A stretch of DNA of 64,000 bases from JAXHUH01 sp034211175 (GCA_034211175.1 JAXHUH010000169.1:10841-74840), one strand, 5' to 3'. Positions 50,182 through 58,937 are shown, counted from the first letter of the stretch. The notes: generated from the letters alone by a model not told the origin. Numbers and translations are program-made.

Positions 50182-50495
50182 TGACGCGGGGCGGCGTTCA
50201 CTGGATCGAGCTGGACAAGCGTCGACCATGCGTTGTCGTGTCGTCCGACGAGGTCCTTGGGGTGGGGGTCTGGCAGACACACGTCGTGCCGCTGACGTCC
50301 AACCTCGACCGTGCGGGCATCGCCGGGAACGTCCTCCTCCGGTCCACCGTCACCGGCCTGCCGAAGGATTCGGTCGCGGTTCCGATCGGCCTGGAGCTGA
50401 TCGACCGTTTCCTCCTCGGACAACAGACGGGGCGGGTCCCACGGCCGCTGCTCGACGACCTCGACGATGGTCTGCGCGCCGTGCTGGGCCTCTGA
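50181..50495 (+). CDS. mazF: MazF/PemK-type endoribonuclease toxin
   Basis: The 104-residue protein has the MazF core: GGVHWIELDKRRPCVVVSSD, THVVPLTSNLDRAG, GNVLLRSTVTGLPKDSVAVP and the C-terminal DRFLLGQQTGRVPRPLLDDL. These proteins cleave single-stranded mRNA at short motifs. ATG 50181 overlaps the antitoxin TAA; a GTG at 50175 would add two residues. The pair is next to the ECF operon and ahead of an acyl-CoA dehydrogenase gene. Confidence 0.92.
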   Translation: MTRGGVHWIELDKRRPCVVVSSDEVLGVGVWQTHVVPLTSNLDRAGIAGNVLLRSTVTGLPKDSVAVPIGLELIDRFLLGQQTGRVPRPLLDDLDDGLRAVLGL

Positions 50496-50586
50496 ACGGG
50501 GGCATCGGTCGATGAGGGCCGGAAGGCCCTGGGCAGGCGTGTACCACCCCCGTAACTTCCCGACGCAGTAACGGGGAGGGGCGACC

Positions 50587-51786
50587 ATGGACTTCGAACT
50601 GTCCGACGAGATCACCACGATGCTCGGGATGATCCACGAGTTCACCGAGAAGGAGCTCGTGCCCATCGAGCAGGAGATGCTCTTCGGTGAGCAGTCGGTC
50701 GTCGACGACATGGTCGCCGCCGCCCAGGCCAGGGTTAAGCAGATGGGCCTGTGGGCCCCGAACCACCCCGTCGAGCACGGCGGCCTCGGCCTCACGATGG
50801 TCGAGCACGGCCTGATCTCCGAGGCGCTCGGTCGCAGCCCGTTCGGTCACCTGGTGTTCGGCACCCAGGCGCCGGACGCCGGCAACGTCGAGATCCTCCA
50901 CCAGTTCGGCACGCCCGAGCAGAAGGAGCGGTTCCTCGACCCGCTCGTGCGGGGCGAGGTCCGGTCGTGCTTCTCGATGACCGAGCCGGAGATGGCCGGC
51001 TCCAACCCGGTGATGCTCGGCACCACCGCCCGGGTCGACGGCGACGAGTACGTCATCAACGGCCAGAAGTGGTTCACGTCGTCGGCCGACGGCGCCGCGT
51101 TCGCCATCGTCATGGCGGTCACCGACCCTGACGCACCGCCGCACCAGCGGGCGAGCATGATCCTCGTCCCGACCGACACGCCCGGGTTCCACCTCGTGCG
51201 CAACGTCAGCGTGATGGGCCACGCCGGCGCCGGCCACTCGAGCCACGGCGAGGTGATCTACGAGGGCTGCCGCGTGCCCCGGGCGAACCTGCTGGGGGAG
51301 GAGGGCGGCGGGTTCCGCATCGCCCAGGAGCGCCTCGGGCCCGGCCGGATCCACCACTGCATGCGCTGGCTCGGGATCGCGTCGCGGGCGTTCGACATGA
51401 TGTGCGACCGGGCGAACGAGCGGGTCATCGCCGAGGACGGCTCCACGCTCGCCGATCGCCAGGTCGTCCAGCACTGGGCCGCCGAGCTCGACGCCGAGAT
51501 CCGTGGCGCCCGGCTCCAGACCCTGCACTGCGCGTGGATGATCGACAAGCACGGCGCGGCCAACGCCCGCGACGAGATCTCCGCCATCAAGTTCTCGGTC
51601 GCGGGGACCATGCTGCGCGCGGTCGACACCGCCATCCAGGTCCACGGCGCGCTCGGCGTCACCGACGACACGATCCTCGCCCACTGGTACCGCCACGAGC
51701 GGGCCGCCCGCATCTACGACGGCGCCGACGAGGTCCACAAGACGGCCCTCGGCCGACGCATCCTCCGCCGACACGTCACGGGCTGA
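50587..51786 (+). CDS. Acyl-CoA dehydrogenase family protein
   Basis: The 399-residue flavoprotein has CFSMTEPEMAGSNP (FAD/substrate motif), INGQKWFTSSADGA, the GGGFRIAQERLGPGRIHHCM loop and a C-terminal VHGALGVTDDTILAHWYRHE, then ARIYDGADEVHK. The catalytic Glu position (YEGT in medium-chain enzymes) reads YDGADE, so Asp may serve or the base is elsewhere. This wording is typical of actinobacterial FadE members acting on branched or sterol side-chain acyl-CoAs. A GGGGAGGGG ribosome site lies 6-8 nt before ATG 50587. It stands alone. Confidence 0.94.
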   Translation: MDFELSDEITTMLGMIHEFTEKELVPIEQEMLFGEQSVVDDMVAAAQARVKQMGLWAPNHPVEHGGLGLTMVEHGLISEALGRSPFGHLVFGTQAPDAGNVEILHQFGTPEQKERFLDPLVRGEVRSCFSMTEPEMAGSNPVMLGTTARVDGDEYVINGQKWFTSSADGAAFAIVMAVTDPDAPPHQRASMILVPTDTPGFHLVRNVSVMGHAGAGHSSHGEVIYEGCRVPRANLLGEEGGGFRIAQERLGPGRIHHCMRWLGIASRAFDMMCDRANERVIAEDGSTLADRQVVQHWAAELDAEIRGARLQTLHCAWMIDKHGAANARDEISAIKFSVAGTMLRAVDTAIQVHGALGVTDDTILAHWYRHERAARIYDGADEVHKTALGRRILRRHVTG

Positions 51787-51938
51787 GCGCGACCGACGCC
51801 CGGGGCCCCACAGCCACAGGGTCCCGGGCGGTCGGGCGGATCCGTCGACGATCGGGATCCTCGCGAGGCATCAGGGCCAGCGTTCCGGGTGTCACGAGCT
51901 GCCGGGGGGCGTCATGTCGACCGGGCGACGACGCGGGG

Positions 51939-52121
51939 GTGCGGCGCGCACGGGACCTCGAGGCCGACTGGTGCGAGGAGCGGGCGCGGCGCGAGGTGCC
52001 GTTCGTGTCCCGCTCGCTCTACCAGGGCAGCGCCCGGTTCCTCGCTGCCGGCCACCGTCGGTGGTCCGAGGTCGACGGCGGCGTGCTCTCGCTTCCCGAA
52101 CGGGGCGACACCGCACCCTGA
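51939..52121 (+). CDS. Possible small gene or remnant, 60 residues
   Basis: A GTG at 51939 with GGGG upstream opens a 60-residue frame (ARDLEADWCEERARREVPFV, then SRSLYQGSARFLAAGHRRW). Third positions are nearly all G or C, as in real genes here. No family is recognised and no signal or membrane segment is seen. The 51.8-52.38 kb gap otherwise holds only the sulfatase fragment at 52165-52252. Confidence 0.3.
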   Translation: MRRARDLEADWCEERARREVPFVSRSLYQGSARFLAAGHRRWSEVDGGVLSLPERGDTAP

Positions 52122-52164
52122 CGGCCGCCGGCCGAATCTGCGACGTCAGGCCGGCGCCGTGACC

Positions 52165-52252
52165 GCCAGCCGACGTGGTCGGCCCGCTGCTGATCGGTGA
52201 TGACGAACAGGACGTTCGGGCGCGTGGCGTCGGTCACAACCGCAGTCTGCAC
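52165..52252 (-). pseudogene. Sulfatase N-terminal fragment
   Basis: On the minus strand from 52252 the frame reads ATRPNVLFVITDQQRADHVG, the hallmark N-terminus of type I sulfatases, including the first metal-binding Asp. After that the similarity ends abruptly in Arg-rich sequence, and the CxPxR sulfatase motif is missing. A larger sulfatase gene has been deleted here. Confidence 0.7.
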
Positions 52253-52379
52253 GACGCACCCGATCCGGAGCGAAGTTCTCGTTCCGTCCGGCCGCCGACG
52301 GACCTTCAGTGCACCTCGTAGCGGGCCCCGCTCGCCGCCAGGTCACCGGACCCTTCGAGCAGCGCCGACCTCGGCGGGC

Positions 52380-54983
52380 CTACTCGGCCAGGAGCTCGAC
52401 GTAGCCGGCGGTGCCGTGGACACGGATCCGCTCGCCGTCGCTGATGAGCTCGGTCGCCCGCTCGACGCCGACGACCGCCGGGAGGCCGTACTCCCGGGCG
52501 ATGACCGCGCCGTGGGTCATCAGCCCGCCGACCTCGGTCACCAGCCCGGCGACCGTGACGAACAGGGGCGTCCAGCTCGGGTCGGTGTACCGGGTGACGA
52601 GGATGTCACCCGGATCGACGTCGGCCTCGGCCAGGTGATGGACGACCCGGGCCCGGCCCTCGACGGTGCCGGTCGACACCGCGACGCCGATCAGCGCGCC
52701 GGCCGGGCGGTCGCCCCGACGGTACGTGCCGGTCACCTCCTCGCCGTCGGAGGTGAGGACCCGGGGTGGCGTGAGCGCGTGGTACGACGCGAACTCCTCG
52801 CGCCGCCGGCGGATGAGCGCATGGTCCGCCCGGTCCGTGCGCACGACCTCGGCCAGCTCGGCGAACGTGAGGAAGAAGATGTCGTCCTCCTCGCCGATCA
52901 CCCTGTCGGCCACGAGCCGTCGGGCCTCGCGCCCCAGGGCCTGCTTGTAGAGGAGGTACCGGCTGATCATGCCGTACTTCGGGTACTCCCGGTACCCGGC
53001 GAAGGTGCGGACACGGTCGATCATCCGCTTCGTCTCGTCGGCCCTCGCGTCGCCGTGGGGCAGCGCCCGCAGGCGTTCGAGCACCTCCCGTTCCTTCTGC
53101 TCGGCCTCCCGCCGACCCCGCTCGAAGCGTCTCGCGGCCGCGCCGGGCTCGAAGTTGTCGACGTTGCCCAACAGCGCGGGCAGGAGCGCGCCCGGGTGTT
53201 CGCTCCAACGCGTGCGGGTGATGTCGATCTCGCCGACGCAGCGCATGCCGTACCGCTCGAGGTAGTCGACGATCGCGTCCCGCGCCGCGGCCCCGCCCGG
53301 GAGCGCCGCCAGCTCGTCGAGGAAGCGCTCGTCGGCGGCGTCGACGCCACGGAGGAACGCGACCACCTCCGGATGCGGCCGGATCACGTCGGCGACGTCG
53401 AGGAGGGCCAGTCCCATCTCCGCGGTGACGTTGTGGGGGACCGACCTCGTGAGCGTGTCGGCCGCGTTCGTCTCACCGAGCCACTCCTGCAGGTGCTCGT
53501 TGAGCCACTCGGCGGACGCCATGCCGGCCATGATGACGGCCATGCTCCGGGGGTCGAACAGGACCCGCTTCAGCTCCGCGAGGTCGGCTCCGATGGCGTC
53601 GAGCAGCGCCGCGCCCGACAGCGCAGCGAGCTCGCGGCCGAGCGCGGCGACCGATGCCCGGTTCTGCTCGATCAGCTCCGTGACGATCGCCGGGTCGGTC
53701 TCGATCGGCTCGGGCGGGCCGCCCGGCAACGGTCCCGGCGGGGCCTCGTCAGGGGGCGGTGGGAGCGCGTCGCCACGGTCGACGATCGTCGCCAGCGCGT
53801 CTCCGATGAGCGGGTCCGAGGCGCCGAGCGCGCCGATGACCGCGGCGCGCGCCGCCGGGGAGGCGAGGCGTGGGGCGACGTCGACCCACAGTCGCCCGCC
53901 GGCCGCGTGCATCGGTGGCCCGGCCGAGAGCTGCCAGAACGAGATCCCGAGCGGCTTCATCGGGTCGGTCATCATCTGCTGGTGCCCGACCGACACGTAC
54001 ACGTGGGGCTGACCGTCGTCGGAAGGCGGGACCGGGAACAAGGTGGTGATCGGTCGGCTCTGGACGATCGCGAAGGCGTTGTCGACCAGGCACCACTCGA
54101 TGTCCTGGGGCGCACCGACGTGGGCCTCGATGCGCCGGCCGAGCCGTGCGAGCTCCAGGACCTGCTCGTCGGCGAGGGCGGGTTGGTCCCGGTGGCGTGC
54201 ATCGGCGGGCCGTTCCTCCGTGCCGCCGCCGGGGACGGCGCGAACGGTGCGCGGCTTCGTTGCGATCGAACGGGCGACGATCTCGTCGTCGCGAACCCGG
54301 TAGGAGTCCGATTCGGCGGCGCCCGAGACCAGCGACTCACCGAGGCCGACGACCGCCTCGATCGCCGTGACCCGGCGGTTCGAGGTGGCGGGATCGGCCG
54401 TGAACAGGACGCCGGCCGCGTCCGCGGCCACCATCTCCTGGACGATCACGGCCATGGAGGCGGTCCGGTGGTCGATGCTGTTGCGGAGCCGGTAGGTCAC
54501 GGCCCGCTCGGTGAACAGCGACGCCCAGCACCGGCTGATGTGGTCGACGACCGCCATCGCGCCGACGACGTTGAGGTAGCTGTCCTGCTGGCCGGCGAAC
54601 GAGGCGGTCGGCAGGTCCTCGGCGGTCGCGCTGGAGCGGACCGCGAACCCGGTGTCGGCATCGAGTCGACCGACCGCCCGGGTGATCGAGTCGACGAGAT
54701 CGCCCGGCAGGGTGCGCGCCTCGATGAGTCGGCGAACCTCGGCGCTGGCCGCGGCGATCGTGTCCCGGTCGGCCGGGTCCAGGGCGGTCAGCCGGTCCAG
54801 GCGCTCGCCGATCGCCGGGTCGTCGCCCACGACCCGCCGGTAGGCGTCGGTCGTCACGCAGAACCCGGCAGGGACGTGGACGCCGTCGATCCGGGTGAGC
54901 TCGCCGAGGTTCGCCCCCTTCCCGCCGGCGAGCGCGACCTGCGCCCGGTCGATCGACCGGAGGTCCACGACATCGCTGCTCAT
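52380..54983 (-). CDS. rph: Rifampin phosphotransferase-like PEP-utilising enzyme
   Basis: The 867-residue protein has the three-domain plan of rifampin phosphotransferase: an ATP-grasp-like N-terminus (ALAGGKGANLGELTRI, FAVRSSATAEDLPTASFAGQ, VLFTADPAT), a long middle domain, and a swivelling His domain with GGLMTHGAVIAREYGLPAVV. The catalytic His is residue 824; the Listeria enzyme uses His825 and has the same length. The enzyme transfers the beta phosphate of ATP to rifamycin and inactivates it. A PEP synthase role is possible, but the length and His-domain wording favour RPH. GGAGG lies just before ATG 54983. It follows a PadR gene by 35 nt. Confidence 0.85.
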   Translation of the reverse strand: MSSDVVDLRSIDRAQVALAGGKGANLGELTRIDGVHVPAGFCVTTDAYRRVVGDDPAIGERLDRLTALDPADRDTIAAASAEVRRLIEARTLPGDLVDSITRAVGRLDADTGFAVRSSATAEDLPTASFAGQQDSYLNVVGAMAVVDHISRCWASLFTERAVTYRLRNSIDHRTASMAVIVQEMVAADAAGVLFTADPATSNRRVTAIEAVVGLGESLVSGAAESDSYRVRDDEIVARSIATKPRTVRAVPGGGTEERPADARHRDQPALADEQVLELARLGRRIEAHVGAPQDIEWCLVDNAFAIVQSRPITTLFPVPPSDDGQPHVYVSVGHQQMMTDPMKPLGISFWQLSAGPPMHAAGGRLWVDVAPRLASPAARAAVIGALGASDPLIGDALATIVDRGDALPPPPDEAPPGPLPGGPPEPIETDPAIVTELIEQNRASVAALGRELAALSGAALLDAIGADLAELKRVLFDPRSMAVIMAGMASAEWLNEHLQEWLGETNAADTLTRSVPHNVTAEMGLALLDVADVIRPHPEVVAFLRGVDAADERFLDELAALPGGAAARDAIVDYLERYGMRCVGEIDITRTRWSEHPGALLPALLGNVDNFEPGAAARRFERGRREAEQKEREVLERLRALPHGDARADETKRMIDRVRTFAGYREYPKYGMISRYLLYKQALGREARRLVADRVIGEEDDIFFLTFAELAEVVRTDRADHALIRRRREEFASYHALTPPRVLTSDGEEVTGTYRRGDRPAGALIGVAVSTGTVEGRARVVHHLAEADVDPGDILVTRYTDPSWTPLFVTVAGLVTEVGGLMTHGAVIAREYGLPAVVGVERATELISDGERIRVHGTAGYVELLAE

Positions 54984-55018
54984 CCCGCCTCCGTGGTCCC
55001 GATGTCCGTGCGCTGCGC

Positions 55019-55570
55019 TCACTGATCGTCCCCGGTCGCTGCGGCGTCGCTCGTCGCCTGCCGGTCCTCGTCCTGGGTGCGGCCGCGTGTCTCCGCGCCG
55101 TCGTCGGCGAGGATGGCGTAGAGCTCGCGCTTGAGCCGCTCGAGTGCGGTCGCGGCCTGCGCCACCTGGTCGGGCGAGCCGAAGCGGCGGATCTGACGGG
55201 CCTGGCCGGCGATCTCGGCCGGAAGGGCCCGCAAGGCGCCGTGACCCCCGGTGTCCCGCCACAGGTCGGGCGTCGGGTCGTCCGAGTCGAACTCGACGTC
55301 CCGCCGGGCCTCGCGACCGCGTTCGGTCAGCGAGAAGACCTTCTTGTCACCGGAGTCCTCGGCGGTCACCAGGCCCTGCTTCTCGAGCCGGGTGAGGGCC
55401 GGGTAGATCGATCCGGGACTCGGCCGCCACCGGCCCGCGCTTCGCTCCTCGAGCTCGGTGATCAGCTCGTAGCCGTGCATGGGTCGCTCGGCGAGCACGA
55501 CCAGCAGCGCGTCGCGCACGGCGCCGCGCCTGGCCCGTTGCGGTCCGCGCTCGCCCCGTCGTCGTCCCAC
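55019..55570 (-). CDS. PadR-family transcriptional regulator
   Basis: The 183-residue protein has the PadR winged helix: VRDALLVVLAERPMHGYELI, PSPGSIYPALTRLEKQGLVT, DKKVFSLTERGREA, followed by a helical dimerisation tail (AQAATALERLKRELYAIL) and a charged end. Starts at GTG 55570. It is first in an operon with the rph-like gene, so it probably represses phosphotransferase expression until a ligand binds, using the palindrome at 55611-55626. Ligand unknown. Confidence 0.93.
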   Translation of the reverse strand: MGRRRGERGPQRARRGAVRDALLVVLAERPMHGYELITELEERSAGRWRPSPGSIYPALTRLEKQGLVTAEDSGDKKVFSLTERGREARRDVEFDSDDPTPDLWRDTGGHGALRALPAEIAGQARQIRRFGSPDQVAQAATALERLKRELYAILADDGAETRGRTQDEDRQATSDAAATGDDQ

Positions 55571-55607
55571 GTCGCCCCCTGCGTCCGCGCTCCCGTGCGG
55601 AGGACGA

Positions 55608-55635
55608 GAATAGCGATATATCGCTACTTGTCGAA
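55608..55635 (-). promoter_or_regulatory. PadR promoter and 16-bp palindromic operator
   Basis: TAGCGATATATCGCTA (55611-55626) is a perfect palindrome and strikingly AT-rich for this genome. On the minus strand TATTCT (55613-55608) is a good -10 box overlapping the palindrome; TTCGAC (55635-55630) 16 bp upstream could be the -35. A bound PadR dimer would block the promoter of padR-rph. No rifamycin-associated element of the GGGGCTTGC type was seen. Confidence 0.75.
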
Positions 55636-55678
55636 GGGCGCAGCTGAACGCCGGGTGTCATCCGGGTGGCAGGAGCTC

Positions 55679-56128
55679 TCAGTCGCCCCCGCCGATGTCG
55701 ACGTTGTAGCGCTCCCACAGCAGGTCGGCGCCCCGCTGGCGGTGGCGGCTGATCTCGACGAGCAGCTCGAGGGCGGCCTCCCGCACGGCGTCGACCGACA
55801 CCGGGTCGGCCGCTGCGAGCGCCGTGAGCGCATCGACCCGCTCCCGGAGCACCGCGTGGTCCTGTCGGAGCGTGTCCACGGCGTGGATCAGGCGGGGGCT
55901 CGTCCGGGCGACCTCGGCGAACAGCCCGCCCGGCGCCTCGACCTCCTCGACGTGCGCGGCAAGCGCCGCGCCCACCTGGTCCAGCGCAGCACGGGCCGCA
56001 CCTCCCCACCGGGCGGGCTCGCCGCCCGCCCTCGTGATCGCGCGCTCCAACTCGTCGGCTGCGGATGCGAGACGCTCGCGCCGTTCCCTCAGCCGATCGA
56101 GCGTCGAGGACCCCTCGTTCTCGGCCAC
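55679..56128 (-). CDS. Hemerythrin-like helical protein, unknown function
   Basis: The roughly 149-residue all-helical protein has RERRERLASAADELERAI, AHVEEVEAPGGLFAEV, RLIHAVDTLRQDHAVL and ISRHRQRGADLLWERY, with His and Glu residues spaced as in hemerythrin-like four-helix bundles. I cannot name a function; oxygen or iron sensing is possible. GTG 56128 is chosen because upstream residues are unlike the family; ATG 56164 is the alternative. It is divergent from the MaoC-like gene. Confidence 0.7.
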   Translation of the reverse strand: MAENEGSSTLDRLRERRERLASAADELERAITRAGGEPARWGGAARAALDQVGAALAAHVEEVEAPGGLFAEVARTSPRLIHAVDTLRQDHAVLRERVDALTALAAADPVSVDAVREAALELLVEISRHRQRGADLLWERYNVDIGGGD

Positions 56129-56232
56129 GCCGGGATCGTCGCACGGTCCGACGTCCGGGACCATGGTCCCAGGTCACAACCGCGGCGTCGGGATTTCGCC
56201 CCGGAGGCGGCGGCGCTGGCAGACTCCGCGTC

Positions 56233-57231
56233 GTGACGACCCCGGGGACCGCCAGCGCAACCACCTTCGACACGCCGATCACGCTCGGCGGGCCGAGTCG
56301 CCAGCCGCGCAACCTGCTCCACGACCAGACCTACGACGGGCACGCCAGTCTCCACGACGGCGCGGTGGCCGACGGGCTCGGCCTCGCCGGCGCGCCGATC
56401 GAGGCGCCCACCCACTTCTCCCAGTTCGAGCCGCTCGCGTTCGCGCTGTGGGGCCGGCGCTGGTACGAGACCGGCGCCATCAGCGGGCACTTCCGCACGA
56501 TGGTGCTCGACGGCGAGTCGGTGACGGCCTCGCTCACCACGACGGTCGGGTCCGAGGTCGCCGAGATCAGCGCGGTGAAGGACAGCGACGGCAGCCAGGT
56601 GCTCGAGGGCACCGTGTCGGTCGGCGCGGACACCGAGACCGCGCTCGATCGCCGCCTCGCCGTCATCAACGAGCGCGACCCCGGTGAGCTGTTCATCGTC
56701 GACCAGCTCGAGATCGGGATGACGGGCGACCCGGTGACCGCCTCGATCACGGCCGACGAGTCGAACGGCGACCTCTACCCGTTCTCGCTGGCCGAGAAGC
56801 TGGGCTCGATCACCGAGCGCACCCCGTGGTTCGACTCGGCCGACAGCCCGTGGGGCCGGCCGATCCTGCCGTTCGAGATGTTCTCGGTGCTGACCAACAA
56901 GGTGCCGAGCCGGTTCCCCGTGCGGCGCCCCCACGTCGGCCTGTTCCTCGACCTCGAGGCCCGCCTCCTCGACGGCCCGCTGTTCGTCGACCAGACCTAC
57001 GAGCTGACCCGCGAGATCGTCGGGCTCAGCCAGAGCCGCAAGGTCGAGTCCTACTGGACCCGCACCACCATCACCGACCCCGACCGCGGCGCCGTCGTCG
57101 CCACGGTCCTGCTCCACCAGGGCGCGTTCAAGGCCCTCCTACGACGCCTACCCCCAGGACAAGCTGGCCTGACGGCGCCGACCTTGACAGCAGGGGCGGC
57201 GATCCCTCAGATGGTCGGCCGTGGCCAGTGA
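56233..57231 (+). CDS. MaoC-like hotdog protein with a C-terminal frameshift
   Basis: The protein of about 320 residues resembles double-hotdog MaoC-type proteins common in actinobacteria: HDGAVADGLGLAGAPIEAPT, LWGRRWYETGAISGHFRTM and DQTYELTREIVGLSQSRKV. Such proteins hydrate or bind acyl thioesters. Near 57133 the frame appears to shift: removing one C from the CCC run gives SYDAYPQDKLA and a stop at 57170-57172, a more natural end than the Arg/Pro-rich tail ending at 57231, which also overlaps the TetR gene. GTG 56233 is used. Confidence 0.75.
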   Translation: MTTPGTASATTFDTPITLGGPSRQPRNLLHDQTYDGHASLHDGAVADGLGLAGAPIEAPTHFSQFEPLAFALWGRRWYETGAISGHFRTMVLDGESVTASLTTTVGSEVAEISAVKDSDGSQVLEGTVSVGADTETALDRRLAVINERDPGELFIVDQLEIGMTGDPVTASITADESNGDLYPFSLAEKLGSITERTPWFDSADSPWGRPILPFEMFSVLTNKVPSRFPVRRPHVGLFLDLEARLLDGPLFVDQTYELTREIVGLSQSRKVESYWTRTTITDPDRGAVVATVLLHQGAFKALLRRLPPGQAGLTAPTLTAGAAIPQMVGRGQ

Positions 57232-57820
57232 TGCCGAAGGACGCATGATCGACGCGGCGGAGCAGATCGCCGCCGAGCAGGGGCTCAGCGCGATGTCGCT
57301 GCGCGCGGTCCAGGCGGCCGCCGGTCAGCGCAACAAGTCCGCCGCCCAGTACCACTTCGGGTCGCGGGATGGCCTGATCGAGCGGATCGTGAGCCACCGG
57401 ATGGGCCCGATCAACGAGCGCCGCTTCGAGCTGCTCGAGGCGCTGCCCGTGGCGCCGGCGTTGCACGAGCTGGTCGAGGTCCTGGTCCGTCCGACCGCCG
57501 AGGCGGTGCTCGTTCACGGGCAGAGCCATTGGGCCCGGTTCGTGCTCGCCGGCATCGCGGACCCGACCGTGGCCGACGTCGTGCGCCGCAACCTCGAGGG
57601 CCACGCCTTCCGGGCCATCAGCCGGCAGCTCCTCGACGCCCTGGACGGGTTGGACGCGCCGCTCCGCCAGCGGCGCCTCGACCAGGCCGTCGGCCTCCTG
57701 TTCCTCACCCTCGCCCGGGCCGAGCGTGGAGGGGTCGACGACACCGAGGAGGTCATCGCCGACCTGGTCAACGTCTGCACCGCCCTGCTCGGTACCCCGC
57801 CGCCGTCAACCTTCGGGTGA
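57221..57820 (+). CDS. TetR-family transcriptional regulator
   Basis: The 199-residue protein has an N-terminal helix-turn-helix (MIDAAEQIAAEQGLSAMSLR, AAAGQRNKSAAQYHFGSRDG) and a helical ligand domain. GTG 57221 overlaps the frameshifted end of the MaoC frame; ATG 57248 is a shorter alternative. Between it and the dioxygenase gene lies a perfect palindrome on the dioxygenase promoter, so it probably represses that gene. The ligand is unknown. Confidence 0.93.
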   Translation: MASDAEGRMIDAAEQIAAEQGLSAMSLRAVQAAAGQRNKSAAQYHFGSRDGLIERIVSHRMGPINERRFELLEALPVAPALHELVEVLVRPTAEAVLVHGQSHWARFVLAGIADPTVADVVRRNLEGHAFRAISRQLLDALDGLDAPLRQRRLDQAVGLLFLTLARAERGGVDDTEEVIADLVNVCTALLGTPPPSTFG

Positions 57821-57839
57821 TTGCCCGTTCCCCCGGACA

Positions 57840-57882
57840 TGAGGCACTCGCCTTGACCTGATGAGGCGTGCGCCTCAATACT
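57840..57882 (+). promoter_or_regulatory. TauD promoter with two palindromic TetR-type sites
   Basis: TTGACC (57853-57858) and AATACT (57877-57882) with an 18-bp spacer are a good promoter. TGAGGCG-TG-CGCCTCA (57862-57877) is a perfect 16-bp palindrome filling the spacer. A degenerate copy, TGAGGC...GCCT, lies just upstream at 57840-57856. This supports cooperative binding of two dimers. Confidence 0.75.
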
Positions 57883-57908
57883 GCGTGGGCCACCACGAAG
57901 GGGGACAC

Positions 57909-58817
57909 ATGCTCGACCAGACGATCACCGGTCCGGCCCACGGGTTCCTGGGCGGGCCACGAGTACCGGCCCGCGTCGAGGCGCCGGCACACGACCGGTT
58001 CACCCTGGAGCCGCTGTCGCCCAGCATCGGCGCCGTCGTCGGCGGCGTCTCCCTGGCCGACCCGGTCGACGACGAGCTGTTCGCGTTGCTCAACGCCGCC
58101 CTGCTGGAGTGGAAGGTGCTGTTCTTCCGGCACCAGGAGCTGACCCACGCCGGGCACCTACGCTTCGCCGGCCGGTGGGGCGACCTCGAGAGCCACCCGT
58201 TCTTCAGCGTGATCAACGATCATCAGACCGAGGCCGACATCGTCCGCTTCGAGAAGGACGACAAGGCCTCCGGCTACGAGAACATGTGGCACAGCGACGT
58301 GTCCTGGCGGGCCGAGCCGTCGCTGGGGTCGGTGCTGCGGGCCATCGAGGTGCCGCCGGTCGGCGGGGACACGCTGTGGTCCGACATGGCCGCCGCGTAC
58401 GACTACCTCACCGACGAGCTCAAGCAGCGACTCGAGGGCGTCACCGCCGTCCACGACTGGATCCGCTCGTTCGGCTCGACGATGGACCCGGCCGTGCGGG
58501 ACCGGCTGCGGCCCGACTTCCCGCCCGTCGAGCACCCGGTCGTGCGCACCCACCCGGAGACCGGGCGCAAGCTCCTCTACGTCAACCGGATCTTCACCGA
58601 CCACCTCGTCGGCTTCGATCCCGACGAGAGCGCCGAGCTGCTGGAGTTCCTGTGCCTCCAGGCGACGATCCCCGAGTACCAGTGCCGCTGGCACTGGGAG
58701 GCGGGCGACGTGGCGTTCTGGGACAACCGGGCGAGCCAGCACTACGCGGTGTCGGACTACGCCCCCAACCGTCGGGTGATGGAGCGCATCACGATCATCG
58801 GCGACAAGCCGTACTGA
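57909..58817 (+). CDS. TauD/TfdA-family 2-oxoglutarate-dependent dioxygenase
   Basis: The 302-residue protein has ALLEWKVLFFRHQELTHAGH, the iron HxD in MWHSDVSW, GGDTLWSDM, and the distal His in NRASQHYAVSDY with the 2-oxoglutarate Arg in the following NRRVMER. These enzymes hydroxylate sulfonates, phenoxy acids or alkyl sulfates to release sulfite or other groups. ATG 57909 is chosen over an upstream frame start because GGGGG lies just before it and the promoter ends at 57882. It is probably regulated by the preceding TetR protein. Confidence 0.93.
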   Translation: MLDQTITGPAHGFLGGPRVPARVEAPAHDRFTLEPLSPSIGAVVGGVSLADPVDDELFALLNAALLEWKVLFFRHQELTHAGHLRFAGRWGDLESHPFFSVINDHQTEADIVRFEKDDKASGYENMWHSDVSWRAEPSLGSVLRAIEVPPVGGDTLWSDMAAAYDYLTDELKQRLEGVTAVHDWIRSFGSTMDPAVRDRLRPDFPPVEHPVVRTHPETGRKLLYVNRIFTDHLVGFDPDESAELLEFLCLQATIPEYQCRWHWEAGDVAFWDNRASQHYAVSDYAPNRRVMERITIIGDKPY

Positions 58818-58870
58818 GCCTTCGAACGCCCGGCCGCGGCGACGGGCGACCTGGCCGTTCAGCGACCGCC

Positions 58871-58904
58871 GGAACGGTCCTTCGGACGGCCGTTCGGCCG
58901 TTCC
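58871..58904. terminator. Hairpin region after the TauD gene
   Basis: GGAACGG (58871-58877) pairs with CCGTTCC (58898-58904), and the inner sequence holds GTCC-TTC-GGAC. GGCCGTTC occurs three times between 58853 and 58904. It probably terminates the dioxygenase transcript; there is no T-tract. Confidence 0.4.
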
Positions 58905-58937
58905 CCGCCGCAGACGTCAGGCGTACCGTCTGGTTCG

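Noticed and set aside
52380..54983. Calling the rph-like gene phosphoenolpyruvate synthase
   Set aside because: The 867-residue length, the position of the catalytic His and the MTHGAV wording fit rifampin phosphotransferase better, although a profile search is needed.
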